DNA from: Hyphomicrobiales bacterium
GTDB lineage: Bacteria > Pseudomonadota > Alphaproteobacteria > Rhizobiales > Rhizobiaceae
DNA length: 44,583 bases
Assembly (NCBI GenBank): GCA_900472485.1
Contig: UCII01000038.1
Coordinates: 1-44,583 of the forward strand
Direction of reading: 5' to 3'
Shown: positions 16,658 to 25,524 of the stretch, in pieces
How positions within the stretch are numbered: position 1 is the stretch's first letter
How the letters are laid out: each line of letters opens with the position of its first letter
Notes under the pieces: model-generated
What the model was told of the DNA's origin: nothing
What the model saw: the letters and a program-made list of their open reading frames with translations, nothing else
The model's database searches: none
Made by a program: the position numbers and the translations under genes

Positions 16658-17302
16658 GTGAGAGACGAATTGCGCATACTGAAGTCTCTGGCCGGGCCGT
16701 TTCCGTCATTCGAGGCGGATCTGACACCCGACAATCCGCGAGACCTGTTTTCCGACTGGCTGCGCGATGCCATCGAGGCTGATATCAAGGAGCCGCATGC
16801 CATGGTGCTTTCCACGGTCGACGAGGATGGCGTACCGGATGCTCGCGTTCTCATTCTGAAGAACCTTGACCAGCGTGGCTGGCACTTCGCAACAACAGGC
16901 AGCGGGCCGAAAGGCCGGCAGATTGCCGCCAATCCCTCTGTGTCACTCACCTTCTACTGGCCGCAGCTCGGGCGGCAGGTACGGCTGCGCGGCATGGCGT
17001 TTCAGGCCGAGGCGTATGAGCGCTATGCCGATTTCCGTGCACGTGCGCCGGGCGCCAAGGCCGTCGCCCTGACCGACCGGCAGAGCGAAGTTTTGGGCTG
17101 GTTGCAGGAGCTCGACGACGCATTGGCACTGCAGCATCGGCGGTTGCGGGACGAGCCCGACCTTGTCGCTGCAAATTGGGCGCTTTTCATCGTCATGCCG
17201 CATGAGGTCGAATTCTGGCAGGGCGATGCCGAGCGTCGTCACCATCGCTTGCGATACCGGCGTGGAAAGGCGGGCTGGCTGAAGGAGCGGCTCTGGCCGT
17301 GA
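16658..17302 (+). CDS. Pyridoxamine 5'-phosphate oxidase (PdxH-like)
   Basis: A 214-residue protein of the PNPOx/PdxH family, FMN enzymes that oxidise pyridoxine or pyridoxamine phosphate to pyridoxal phosphate. Seen are AMVLSTVDEDGVPDARVLILKN (about 48-69), the FMN region GSGPKGRQIAANPSVSLTFYW, VRLRGMAFQAEA, and the C-terminal VEFWQGDAERRHHRLRY that corresponds to VEFWQG...RLHDR of E. coli PdxH. Near 130-145 it diverges from PdxH (APGAKAVALTDRQSEVL in place of the usual GAWVSKQS), so it may be a paralogue with another substrate. GTG 16658 follows GAGGAG at 16646-16651, which overlaps the methyltransferase stop. Confidence 0.82.
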   Translation: MRDELRILKSLAGPFPSFEADLTPDNPRDLFSDWLRDAIEADIKEPHAMVLSTVDEDGVPDARVLILKNLDQRGWHFATTGSGPKGRQIAANPSVSLTFYWPQLGRQVRLRGMAFQAEAYERYADFRARAPGAKAVALTDRQSEVLGWLQELDDALALQHRRLRDEPDLVAANWALFIVMPHEVEFWQGDAERRHHRLRYRRGKAGWLKERLWP

Positions 17303-17395
17303 TGATTTTTCGCTTTGATGGCCGCAGTTGTCCGTTTCCGTTGCTTTGGGCGGAAAGATTAGACCGCCATTGTGACCGCTGAGGATCAGCATCCC

Positions 17396-18493
17396 TCAGA
17401 TGCCGAGATCGAGTTGGGGCTGTAAGCTCCCATCGCCGGCCTCTTCGTTCGTCAAAGACGAAAGCGTGATGCCGAGCAGCCGGATCGGCCGCGCAAACGG
17501 ATGGACGGCTGCCAGAAGCGCCGACGCTGTCTCGAGAACAGCGCCAGCGTCTGCGACCGGCAGCGAGCTTGTCCGACTGCGTGTCGCCTGGGTGAAGTCC
17601 GAATATTTGATCTTCACGGTCACCGTCTTGGCGCTGAAACCGCCTGTTTCGCAGTAGCGCCAGACCTTCTGCGCTAAGGGCCGCAGCTCCGCCGTCGCCA
17701 GCTCGAGATCGTCGATATCTTCGGCGAAGGTATCCTCCGCGCCTATGGATTTGCGGATCCGGTCGGGCTTCACCTGGCGTTCGTCGATGCCGCGGGCAAT
17801 TCCGTAGAAATAGGGGCCAGCCTTTCCGAAATGCTCCTGCAGGAAGGCGAGGGATTTCGACTTCAAGTCTAGCCCGGTTTCGATCCCATATTTGTGCATG
17901 CGCTCGGCCGTCGCCGGCCCGACGCCGTGGAACTTCTTGACGGGAAGCGTTTCGACGAAGGCAGGCCCGTTCTTCGGCGTGATGACAGCCTGGCCGTTCG
18001 GCTTGTTGAGGTCGCTTGCCATCTTGGCAAGAAACTTGTTGTAGGAAATGCCGGCCGAAGCGTTGAGCCCTGTGACCTGCTTGATCTTGGTCCGGATCTC
18101 CAGCGCGATCTCGGTGGCGATTTCCATGCCCTTGTTGTTCTGGGTGACGTCGAGATAGGCCTCGTCGAGCGACAGCGGCTCGATCATCGACGTATATTCG
18201 GCAAAGATCTCGCGGATCTGCTGCGACACTGCCCTGTAGACATCGAAGCGCGGCGGCACGAAAATCAGATTCGGACATTTGCGTTTTGCCGTGACCGACG
18301 GCATCGCCGAGTGAACCCCAAAAGCGCGGGCCTCGTAGCTTGCGGCAGCCACGACGCCGCGTGCAGCCGACCCACCGACCGCAAGCGGCTTGCCGCGCAG
18401 CTCCGGATTGTCCCGCTGCTCGACCGACGCATAGAACGCATCCATATCCACATGGATGATCTTTCGGAGTGGGCTCGAGCTCGTGTCGTTCAT
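17396..18493 (-). CDS. dinB: DNA polymerase IV (DinB, Y family)
   Basis: A 365-residue Y-family translesion polymerase. Catalytic residues D16 (HVDMDAFYASVE), and D110/E111 (SLDEAYLDVT) are present, as is the fingers segment YEARAFGVHSAMP and the helix-hairpin-helix VKKFHGVGPATAERM. It ends QPQLDLGI, which could serve as a beta-clamp binding tail. ATG 18493 gives the normal N terminus. I looked for the alphaproteobacterial LexA site GTTC-N7-GTTC in the upstream 220 bases and did not find a convincing one, so SOS control is not shown. It is convergent with the PNPOx-like gene. Confidence 0.95.
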   Translation of the reverse strand: MNDTSSSPLRKIIHVDMDAFYASVEQRDNPELRGKPLAVGGSAARGVVAAASYEARAFGVHSAMPSVTAKRKCPNLIFVPPRFDVYRAVSQQIREIFAEYTSMIEPLSLDEAYLDVTQNNKGMEIATEIALEIRTKIKQVTGLNASAGISYNKFLAKMASDLNKPNGQAVITPKNGPAFVETLPVKKFHGVGPATAERMHKYGIETGLDLKSKSLAFLQEHFGKAGPYFYGIARGIDERQVKPDRIRKSIGAEDTFAEDIDDLELATAELRPLAQKVWRYCETGGFSAKTVTVKIKYSDFTQATRSRTSSLPVADAGAVLETASALLAAVHPFARPIRLLGITLSSLTNEEAGDGSLQPQLDLGI

Positions 18494-18714
18494 AGGGAAT
18501 CTCGGTCATCACACAGTAGGTTCAGCGCGGCTTGTTAACGCAAGGGCTGAAACAAATGCAGAACATATCATCCTCGATGACGATATCAAACCGGCTCAGT
18601 CGCGCGCCAGAGAGACGCGAGTGAATCTCTCTGTGACAGTCATTCGTAAATACCACCTTGAGATGCCTTCGAGGCTTCTTATCTCTTGTCCGTCCCCCAA
18701 AACGGAGCCTCAAG

Positions 18715-18891
18715 ATGGGCCAAATCGCAACTGAACCGCTTTCCGACCTGCTGATGGAAATACTACCGCCCGAGCGCGACGAGGAATCCCGAGCGGATGG
18801 CACCGCATGTCTGTGCTGCCGAAGGCAGCGATCGGCGCGGAAGATGGATGAGGACGGCTGTGGCATATGTGACGAATGCCTGGCACCATGA
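18715..18891 (+). CDS. Small cysteine-rich protein
   Basis: A 58-residue protein of unknown function with six cysteines in two clusters: C32, C34, C35 and C49, C52, C55 (CGICDEC). The spacing suggests a small zinc-binding knuckle, but this is inference. GGAG at 18704-18707 is well placed before ATG 18715. The TGA stop overlaps the ATG of the next gene (ATGA), showing coupled translation, which supports that it is real. The acidic N-terminal 25 residues may form a helix. Confidence 0.6.
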   Translation: MGQIATEPLSDLLMEILPPERDEESRADGTACLCCRRQRSARKMDEDGCGICDECLAP

Positions 18892-19199
18892 CGGACACCA
18901 CGCCGCAGCTGCCGCCCGCCGAATTGTCGGACTTCGAAGCTGCGCTTGCAAAGCTGTCTGACGGCTATTCGGAGGGGTGCTTTCGAGATCGCCCCTGGGG
19001 TGTGACGGTCAAGCGATCGGCTGACGGGAAAAGGATCCGGCTCTATGGCGAGGAGCTTGGCGGGAACGATATCGTCAGCTTCAATCTCTATGTACTTTCC
19101 GGAACAGGCCTCACCCTCAAGCCCTGCGAAATGTCCTCGTCGAAGGTCATAGATTTCGTTTTAGGCTTCATGCCGGCTCCAATGCAGCAGCCTGTATAA
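18888..19199 (+). CDS. Hypothetical protein coupled to the cysteine-rich protein
   Basis: A 103-residue soluble protein that I do not recognise. It has an N-terminal helical part (ELSDFEAALAKLSDGYSEG) then strands (GVTVKRSADGKRIRLYGEELGGNDIVSFNLYVL), ending SSKVIDFVLGF. It begins at ATG 18888 within the ATGA overlap, so it depends on translation of the upstream gene. Together they make a two-gene unit divergent from dinB and convergent with the GNAT gene. A palindrome TTGCCGGCCGGCAA lies just after the stop (19210-19223). Confidence 0.6.
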   Translation: MTDTTPQLPPAELSDFEAALAKLSDGYSEGCFRDRPWGVTVKRSADGKRIRLYGEELGGNDIVSFNLYVLSGTGLTLKPCEMSSSKVIDFVLGFMPAPMQQPV

Positions 19200-19237
19200 G
19201 CCTGCAGCTTTGCCGGCCGGCAACAACCCCTTCTGCT

Positions 19238-19798
19238 TCAGCGGGTGGAGAGCGGCGGCGGAGGTGGCTGCGTGGTGGAGCCGGGACCGAGCGAGCGCTG
19301 GACCATCACCGTGTCAGCCCAGCGGCCGTAACGATAGGCAACCGCCGGCAGCAGGCCGACGCGAACGAAGCCGAAGCGTTCGTGCAAGGCGAGAGAGGCC
19401 GCATTGTCGGCGTCGATATAGCCGATCATCTGCCGGAAACCGGCCGCAGCACAGGCGTCGATCAGCCCGCGCATCAGCAGGCTCCCAACACCTTGACCGA
19501 CATGGTCGTGATGCACATAGATCGAATGCTTGACGGTGTAGCGATAGGCCGGGCGCTTACGAAACAACACCACATAGGCATAGCCGACAACCTTCTCACC
19601 CTCGATCGCAACGACATGCGGGAAGCGTTTGTCCTTCAAATTTTTACGCCGCTCGCGCAGATCGTCCGGCTGCGGTGTGTCGCTATCATCAACTCCGGCC
19701 TCGACGCCGCGGTGAATATGGCGGCGATAGATAGCCAGCATGGCATCGACGTCGCTCTCCCGGGAGGGGCGAACGATGATTGTTTTATCCTGCTTCAT
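19238..19798 (-). CDS. GNAT N-acetyltransferase (phosphinothricin acetyltransferase-like)
   Basis: A 186-residue GNAT protein. The IIVRPSRESDVDAMLAIYRRHI start, acetyl-CoA loop HVGQGVGSLLMRGLI (the Q/R-x-x-G-x-G/A motif) and YIDADNAASLALHERFGFVRVG ending are typical of the PPT/methionine-sulfone acetyltransferase group (MnaT-like). ATG 19798 starts MKQDKT; the 23 upstream codons lie in the end of the decarboxylase gene. It is read 22 bases after that gene on the same strand, so the two are likely co-transcribed. Possible substrates are amino acid analogues or, given the neighbour, a diamine made by the decarboxylase; this is unproven. The tail is proline-rich. Confidence 0.85.
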   Translation of the reverse strand: MKQDKTIIVRPSRESDVDAMLAIYRRHIHRGVEAGVDDSDTPQPDDLRERRKNLKDKRFPHVVAIEGEKVVGYAYVVLFRKRPAYRYTVKHSIYVHHDHVGQGVGSLLMRGLIDACAAAGFRQMIGYIDADNAASLALHERFGFVRVGLLPAVAYRYGRWADTVMVQRSLGPGSTTQPPPPPLSTR

Positions 19799-19820
19799 GT
19801 CCGAACCTGAATTTCCAAGC

Positions 19821-22178
19821 CTATTCCGCGACGACGTAGGTATAGAGCCGGATTTTGCCGGATGCATCGATCTCGCGATAGAGGCCTTGAATCTCCACCT
19901 CGAAGCCGGGGAAGGTGTTGAAGCAGGTTTCGAACATTTTGAGATAGTCGATCATGGGCTTTGCCTGTTCCGTCAGGCGCTCGCCGGGCACGATGGTCGC
20001 AATCCCCGGAGGATAGACGACGAAGGGTGTCGTCGCGATGCGGCCGGCAATGGCGTCGATCGGCAGATAGTCGACATCGTTGCGTACCAGGCAGCGCGCG
20101 GCATCGTGCGGCGACATGGCGATCGGCGGCAGGTGTTCGGCGGAAAACTGCTTCGTCTGCAGGGCGCTGACATCGGCCTGGCGGAAGAAATTGTGCATTT
20201 CAGCGCAGAGATCGCGCAGGCGCACGCCTGCATAGCGGCCGGGACGGCGGCGATAGAATTCCGGAATTGCCTCTTCCAGCAGCGCATTGTCGTCATGAAG
20301 CTTCTTGAAGGCGACAAGGCCGCTGATCAAAGTGCCAGCCTTGCTGGCCTCGACACCGGGCGTCAGGAGAAACAGCAGCGAATTGAGGTCGTTCTTTTCC
20401 GCGACGATACGGTTTTCGCGCAGATATTGTGCGACTACGGGTGCCGGTATGCCGTGTTCGGTATATTTCCCCGTCCGACGATCAAAGCCCGGCGTGAGCA
20501 AGGTCAGCTTGTTCGGGTCCGTCATGGCAAAGCCCGGCTCCATGTCGGAAAAGCCGTGCCATGCCGCGTCGGGCGTCAGGTGCCAGAAGGCGGGATTGGT
20601 GGCGAGCTGGTCGGTCGCGACGCTTTCCCACGGCACGTCATGCACGGCGCCTGGGCTCGACACATCCGGGATCGCGACCCGATCCGGCACGAAAGGCTCG
20701 AAGAACCAGCGGCGCTCGGGACGATGCTCCTTCTCCTCGAACTCGCGGCGCACGGCACGGATTTTCTTGCGCAGTTCGATACCGAGACGGATCGTGTCGT
20801 CCCAAAGCACTTCACCCGAACGGCCCTTCATCATCTGCGCGCCGACGTCGAGCGAGGCAAACAGCGGATAGAAGGGGGAGGTCGAGGCGTGCTGCATGAA
20901 GCTTTCGTTGAAGCGCCGGTGCTCTACGCGGCGCTTCTGGCCGGTAATGTGCCTATCCTTCATGTGGATCTGCGAGGCCTGCGAGAAGCTTGCCAGCTGC
21001 TTATGGGTGGATTGGGTGGCGATGATGCCCGGCGCATCCGGGCCGAGGTCGGAAAGACCCATGGCAAAGCGCCCGGCATAAAGCGGATGAAACTTCATGA
21101 AGCCGGCCCAGGCCTCGTCGAAAAGGATGTAATCGCACAGATGGCCGATCCGCTTGAGGATCATCTCGGCATTGTTGATGGTGCCGTCATAGGTGCACTG
21201 TTCCACGACCGCGACGCGGAACGGGCGAGGCTTCTTATAGGCCTCCGGATCTTTCACCAACGGATGGGTGCGGATACGCTCGCGCAGCGCGTCCTCGTCC
21301 ATTTCAGCGAAATCCATCGGACCGATCAGGCCATAGAGATTGCGTCTGGTCGGCAGATAGACCGGAATGCCACCCGAGATCATCAGGGCGCCGTGATGGG
21401 CAGCCTTGTGGTTGTTGCGGTCGAACAGCACGAGATCGCCGTCTGTGACGAGCGCTGAGAGCGCGACCTTGTTTGACGTGGAGGTGCCGTTCAGCACGAA
21501 ATAGGTCTTTTCGGCGCCGAAAATCTTGGCCGCTTCCTTTTGCGCGGCAAGCGCTGGCCCTTCGTGGGTCAGGAGGTCGCCGAGGTCGAGCACGGAATTG
21601 TCGAGGTCGTCGCGGAAAACCGCTTCGCCGAGATGCTCCATGAAGACCCGACCGATGGGGCTGCGGCTGTAGAAGATGCCGCCATTGTGCCCGGGGCAGG
21701 TCCAGAGGTGATTGCCTTCCTCCGCATAATCGACCAGCGCACCGAAGAACGGCGTCTTCAGCGTCTCGGCATATTGTTTCAGCCGGCTGATGAGGCTCTT
21801 GGCGATGAAGGCAGGCGTTTCTTCGGAGAGGAAAACATAGCCGTCGATAAAATCGAGGACTTCGACCGGCACGTCCTCGAAGCGCTTGCGCCGGATCAGC
21901 AGGATGATGGGGAATTCGAGGCCGCGCCGGCGCATGAGGTTGATGAGGGAGGCCGTCTTGCCTTCCAGGCCCTTCTTGCCCCAGTCGACCAGCATGCAGC
22001 CGATGGCCGCGTCCGTCTGCACGGCGATCTCGGCGTCTTCGAGATTGCGCGCGCGCACCACCTCGAAACCGGAGCGTTCGATCTCCTCGACGATCTGATT
22101 GTAGCGGGCGCCTTCCAGATCCTCATTATCGAAGGTTGGCGTTGCGAACAGAAAGTTGAAACGTCTGAAATAATCCAT
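19821..22178 (-). CDS. Orn/Lys/Arg decarboxylase (PLP, AdiA/LdcC class)
   Basis: A 785-residue fold-type I PLP decarboxylase of the large inducible bacterial class. The N-terminal about 130 residues are the wing/response-regulator-like domain, then the PLP core with the lysine of STHKQLASFSQ (about residue 391), HNGGIFYSRSPIGR and LFDEAWAGFMKFHP, and the C-terminal domain. It removes CO2 from a basic amino acid to make putrescine, cadaverine or agmatine; which one is not clear from sequence. No antiporter gene is adjacent, unlike acid-resistance systems, and the GNAT gene follows after 22 bases. The start ATG 22178 fits the usual N terminus MDYFRRFNFLFATP. Confidence 0.9.
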   Translation of the reverse strand: MDYFRRFNFLFATPTFDNEDLEGARYNQIVEEIERSGFEVVRARNLEDAEIAVQTDAAIGCMLVDWGKKGLEGKTASLINLMRRRGLEFPIILLIRRKRFEDVPVEVLDFIDGYVFLSEETPAFIAKSLISRLKQYAETLKTPFFGALVDYAEEGNHLWTCPGHNGGIFYSRSPIGRVFMEHLGEAVFRDDLDNSVLDLGDLLTHEGPALAAQKEAAKIFGAEKTYFVLNGTSTSNKVALSALVTDGDLVLFDRNNHKAAHHGALMISGGIPVYLPTRRNLYGLIGPMDFAEMDEDALRERIRTHPLVKDPEAYKKPRPFRVAVVEQCTYDGTINNAEMILKRIGHLCDYILFDEAWAGFMKFHPLYAGRFAMGLSDLGPDAPGIIATQSTHKQLASFSQASQIHMKDRHITGQKRRVEHRRFNESFMQHASTSPFYPLFASLDVGAQMMKGRSGEVLWDDTIRLGIELRKKIRAVRREFEEKEHRPERRWFFEPFVPDRVAIPDVSSPGAVHDVPWESVATDQLATNPAFWHLTPDAAWHGFSDMEPGFAMTDPNKLTLLTPGFDRRTGKYTEHGIPAPVVAQYLRENRIVAEKNDLNSLLFLLTPGVEASKAGTLISGLVAFKKLHDDNALLEEAIPEFYRRRPGRYAGVRLRDLCAEMHNFFRQADVSALQTKQFSAEHLPPIAMSPHDAARCLVRNDVDYLPIDAIAGRIATTPFVVYPPGIATIVPGERLTEQAKPMIDYLKMFETCFNTFPGFEVEIQGLYREIDASGKIRLYTYVVAE

Positions 22179-22339
22179 GTCGGTACCCGCTCCTGATTTC
22201 GCATGAGGTGTCGACGCATTTCATGACATGGATGTGACAGAATAGAGGACGTCCTAAACCCTATCGACGGCCATCGCCGGTCAGGTCGCTGGCCCGCCGT
22301 TTCATGCCGGATTGCGAACGCGGAATTTATGGATTTGTG

Positions 22340-22356
22340 GCCGCTCAGTGAGCGGC
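22340..22356 (-). other. Palindrome over the permease stop codon
   Basis: GCCGCTCA and TGAGCGGC surround a single base, making a 17-base palindrome that includes the stop of the AzgA-type gene. It may act as a weak transcript end before the decarboxylase gene, but has no T-run. Confidence 0.3.
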
Positions 22357-23697
22357 AACGGTCCAGAAATAATAGGCAAGCGGGATGGCGAGAAGGTACA
22401 TGCCGATCGAGACCTGCTTCGCCTCTCCCGACAAGACCTTGACGATGACGTAGAACAGCAGCCCGCCGGCGATACCGGTGCCGAAGCTGTTGGAGACCAG
22501 GGTCAGAAGGACCATCATCAGGGCGGAAAGACCATCGGAGAAGTTCTCCAGGTCGACACGCTTCAGCGCGCTGAACATCGACATGCCGACGAGGATCAGG
22601 GCAGGTGCGGTGGCGGCGGCCGGGATCATTAGCGCAATCGGGGTAAAAAGCAAAGTGAGCGCGAAAAGAGCCGCCGTTGCCAGCGAAGCAAAACCGGTGC
22701 GTCCGCCTGCTTCCGCGCCGGTGGCGCTCTCGACCAGCGCCGTGGCGGAGGGAATGCCGAGCAGCGGACTGATGGTGGCGGCAATCGAATCGACGAGGAA
22801 CGGCTTGCCCAAATCCGCCATATTGCCCTCTTCGTCAACCAGACCGGCTTTGGCGCCGACCGCGAGCGTCGTGCCTAGGGTCGAGAAGAACTCGGATGCG
22901 AAGAAGGCAAAAAGATAGGGGAAATAGTCTATCTTCAGCGCACCGAGGAAATCGAGCTGGAGGCCGATCTCGGAGATGCCGTGCGGCGCTCCGAAGAGTG
23001 CCGTGGGCACTTTGGTGACGCCGAGCGGAATGCCGAGCAGCGTGCTGCCCAGGATGGCCCAGAGGATCGGTCCCGGCACTTTTCGCCCGCGCAGAAAGAC
23101 GGCGAGGAAGATGCCGAAGACGGCAATGATGGCCTGCCCGGAGCTGAACGAGCCGAGCATGAGCGCGTGGCTCTTGGCGTTGACGTCGACGAGACCGGCA
23201 TTCTTGAAGCCGAGAAGGGCGATGAACAATCCGATCGCAGCGCCGAGCCCGAGCTTGATCTGGGCCGGAACCATGCGAGCGATGACTTGTCGCACGCCGA
23301 GCACCGTCAGCAGAACGAAGATCACACTCGACCAGAAGGAGATGGCAAGACCCGTTTGCCAGGGAATGTGCTCCACGGCTGCCATCGTCGGCCCCACCAG
23401 AACCGAGCCACCGATGCCCGGCCCGACAACGAAGGGCATATTGGCATAGAGCGCCATGAACAGGGTTGCGCCGATGATGACGAGAATGGTTGCGGTCGTC
23501 GCGGCGGCGCGGTCGATGCCACCGGCGGAAAGCAGGGAAGGGATCACGACGAGAAGATAGGCCGCTGCCAGGAAGGACGTCATCCCGGCAATGATTTCCG
23601 TCTTCGTATTGGTCTTACGCTCGCCCATGCGAAAGTAGGTCTTCCACCGTGGCTCCGACGTATCATCCGGTTGCCCGACATTCGTATTTGAAGCCAT
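22345..23697 (-). CDS. AzgA-type purine permease (NCS2 family)
   Basis: A 450-residue inner-membrane purine/H+ symporter of the AzgA (AdeP/GhxP-like) group. Typical features are the N-terminal TEIIAGMTSFLAAAYLLVVIP, the substrate-site segment FVVGPGIGG near 90, FFSTLGTTLAVG around 270 and ATALVESATGAEAGGRTG around 315. It probably imports adenine or a related base. It lies 48 bases downstream of adenine deaminase on the same strand, completing a LacI-ade-permease operon. Confidence 0.92.
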   Translation of the reverse strand: MASNTNVGQPDDTSEPRWKTYFRMGERKTNTKTEIIAGMTSFLAAAYLLVVIPSLLSAGGIDRAAATTATILVIIGATLFMALYANMPFVVGPGIGGSVLVGPTMAAVEHIPWQTGLAISFWSSVIFVLLTVLGVRQVIARMVPAQIKLGLGAAIGLFIALLGFKNAGLVDVNAKSHALMLGSFSSGQAIIAVFGIFLAVFLRGRKVPGPILWAILGSTLLGIPLGVTKVPTALFGAPHGISEIGLQLDFLGALKIDYFPYLFAFFASEFFSTLGTTLAVGAKAGLVDEEGNMADLGKPFLVDSIAATISPLLGIPSATALVESATGAEAGGRTGFASLATAALFALTLLFTPIALMIPAAATAPALILVGMSMFSALKRVDLENFSDGLSALMMVLLTLVSNSFGTGIAGGLLFYVIVKVLSGEAKQVSIGMYLLAIPLAYYFWTVAAH

Positions 23698-23745
23698 TGT
23701 CTATATCTCCTAAGTCGGCAAACGTTGCCGTGCGGGCTGATGACC

Positions 23746-25524
23746 TCAGTTTCGGCTTGCAGCCAGAAGCGGTCTGATGTCCTGGGTGGTTCCGTCGGTC
23801 AGCCCGAGATCGGTGACGTGCGGGCCGGGGTTGCAGGCAAGGCTTGCCCCGACGACCGCCTTGAAGGTGCGAACGGGCGGCATCCAGTCAGCGATGGCAT
23901 CGGCCGCGGCACGCAGCCTGGCGAAGTCGTCGGCCACCTCTTTTGCAGGCGCATCCGACAGCAAGCCGCAGACAGGTAGGGCGAGCACGGCCGTAACCTT
24001 GCCGTCGGCCGCCGTCGCCATGCCGCCGCCGGCCTCGATGACCGCATTGGCCGCCGCAGCCATATCCGCAGGATCGCGGCCGAAGACCGTGAGGTTATGG
24101 CTGTCATGCGATATGGTCGTCGCTAGCGCACCGCGCCAATGGCCCCAGTCCTCCAGGATGCCGATGACCGGCGTCGGCTCTTTTCTGCCATGGCGGTGGA
24201 TGACGGTCATCAGGAGCATGTGATCAGGCAGAACGAGCTTGCCATCTTCGACTTTGACGACCGCCTGTCCCCATTTCGTGAATCGCGGGCTGACGACGGT
24301 GTTGACGCGAGCATCAGTCATGCCTGGTAGTTCAATCTCGAAATCGGTGGCGGAAAGCCTTCCGAGTTTTACGGTGTCACGATAGGCATCCGAGGATACG
24401 CTCTTGCCGCTTCCAATAAGATTGCCGCTTCTTGCAACCTCACGTCCCGATGCATAAACGCGGTCGACCACGATCTTTTCGAGATCAGAGAGGATGACGA
24501 TGTCGGCGCGGCGGCCGGGCGCGACCAACCCCAGATCGTAGCGGTTCAGCCACATGGCGGCGTTGAGCGTGGCGGCGCGAATGGCATCGATAGGCTTCAT
24601 GCCATAGCCGATCAAACGTCTTAGAACGGATGACATTGCGCCATCATTCACAAGGTCGTCGGGGAAGACATCGTCGGTGCAGACCGTCAATGTCTGCGGC
24701 AGATGCGGCAACTTTTTCAGCACTTCGACAACGCCAGGCAGGACATAGTCGTGGGAACCGCGTAGCTCGATGGTCAGGCCCGCCCGCAATTTCGCCAGCA
24801 AGTCCTCGCCCGAGGTGAGCTCGTGATCGGATTGGATGCCTGCGGCAACAAAGGCCTGCAACTCCGCGCCTTCGAGCCCGCGGGCATGACCGCAGACGCG
24901 CTTGCCGCTTGCAAGTCCTGCTTCGACGATGCCGCGCGTCGGCTCGCTTCGCTCAAGGACCCCGTGCATGTTCATCACTTCGGCAACGCCGGAGATCTCC
25001 CGCCAGCTGAGCATGGTTGCCATTTCGTCTGAGCGGAATTCTGCGCCGGCAAGTTCCAGGCCGGGCGCAGAAGGGACGCAGGATGGCGCCAGGGTCAGGA
25101 AGCGCAGCGGCAATTGGCGTGTTTCCTCAAGCGCCCACCGAATGCCGTCGAGGCCGGCAACGTTGCCGATTTCATGCGGATCCCAGCAGACCGTCGTCGT
25201 GCCCTGGGGGACGACCGTTTCCGCGTATCGCCTTGGCGTCACCATCGAGCTTTCGACGTGCATATGCGTGTCGATAAATCCGGGCGTGATGAATCGCCCC
25301 GAAGCGTCGATGGTCTGCTTTGCGTCCTTCCTTGTCCCCGAGGCATGAACGCTTGCGATCAAGGGGCCGACAAGGCCGATATCGGCCGGCCTCATCTCCG
25401 AAGTCGCGACATCGACGAGCGTTCCGCCGATGATGAGTAGATCGAACTGCTCAAGCCCCAACGCCGCCCGCACGGCACGATCGCGCAGCTCAGACGAATG
25501 GAGGTCGTGGGGTTCATTCGGCAT
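23746..25524 (-). CDS. ade: Adenine deaminase
   Basis: A 592-residue amidohydrolase-superfamily enzyme converting adenine to hypoxanthine and ammonia. Metal-site motifs are FIDTHMHVESSMVTP (about 84-98) and CWDPHEIGNVAG; SHDYVLPG, the substrate-site CTDDVFPDDLVNDG and the C-terminal domain ending (ATTISHDSHNLTVFG) are those of Ade. ATG 25524 has GGGAGG five bases upstream and overlaps the end of the LacI gene by 11 bases, so regulator and enzyme share a transcript. The downstream purine permease supports adenine salvage. Confidence 0.95.
   Translation of the reverse strand: MPNEPHDLHSSELRDRAVRAALGLEQFDLLIIGGTLVDVATSEMRPADIGLVGPLIASVHASGTRKDAKQTIDASGRFITPGFIDTHMHVESSMVTPRRYAETVVPQGTTTVCWDPHEIGNVAGLDGIRWALEETRQLPLRFLTLAPSCVPSAPGLELAGAEFRSDEMATMLSWREISGVAEVMNMHGVLERSEPTRGIVEAGLASGKRVCGHARGLEGAELQAFVAAGIQSDHELTSGEDLLAKLRAGLTIELRGSHDYVLPGVVEVLKKLPHLPQTLTVCTDDVFPDDLVNDGAMSSVLRRLIGYGMKPIDAIRAATLNAAMWLNRYDLGLVAPGRRADIVILSDLEKIVVDRVYASGREVARSGNLIGSGKSVSSDAYRDTVKLGRLSATDFEIELPGMTDARVNTVVSPRFTKWGQAVVKVEDGKLVLPDHMLLMTVIHRHGRKEPTPVIGILEDWGHWRGALATTISHDSHNLTVFGRDPADMAAAANAVIEAGGGMATAADGKVTAVLALPVCGLLSDAPAKEVADDFARLRAAADAIADWMPPVRTFKAVVGASLACNPGPHVTDLGLTDGTTQDIRPLLAASRN

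Noticed and set aside
18494..18714. LexA-type SOS box upstream of dinB
   Set aside because: GTTC or GAAC pairs occur but with spacings of 8 or 10, not the seven bases expected in alphaproteobacteria.
19740..21458. Plus-strand open frame of 572 codons
   Set aside because: Antisense to the decarboxylase with its PLP motif; no recognisable protein in the plus frame.
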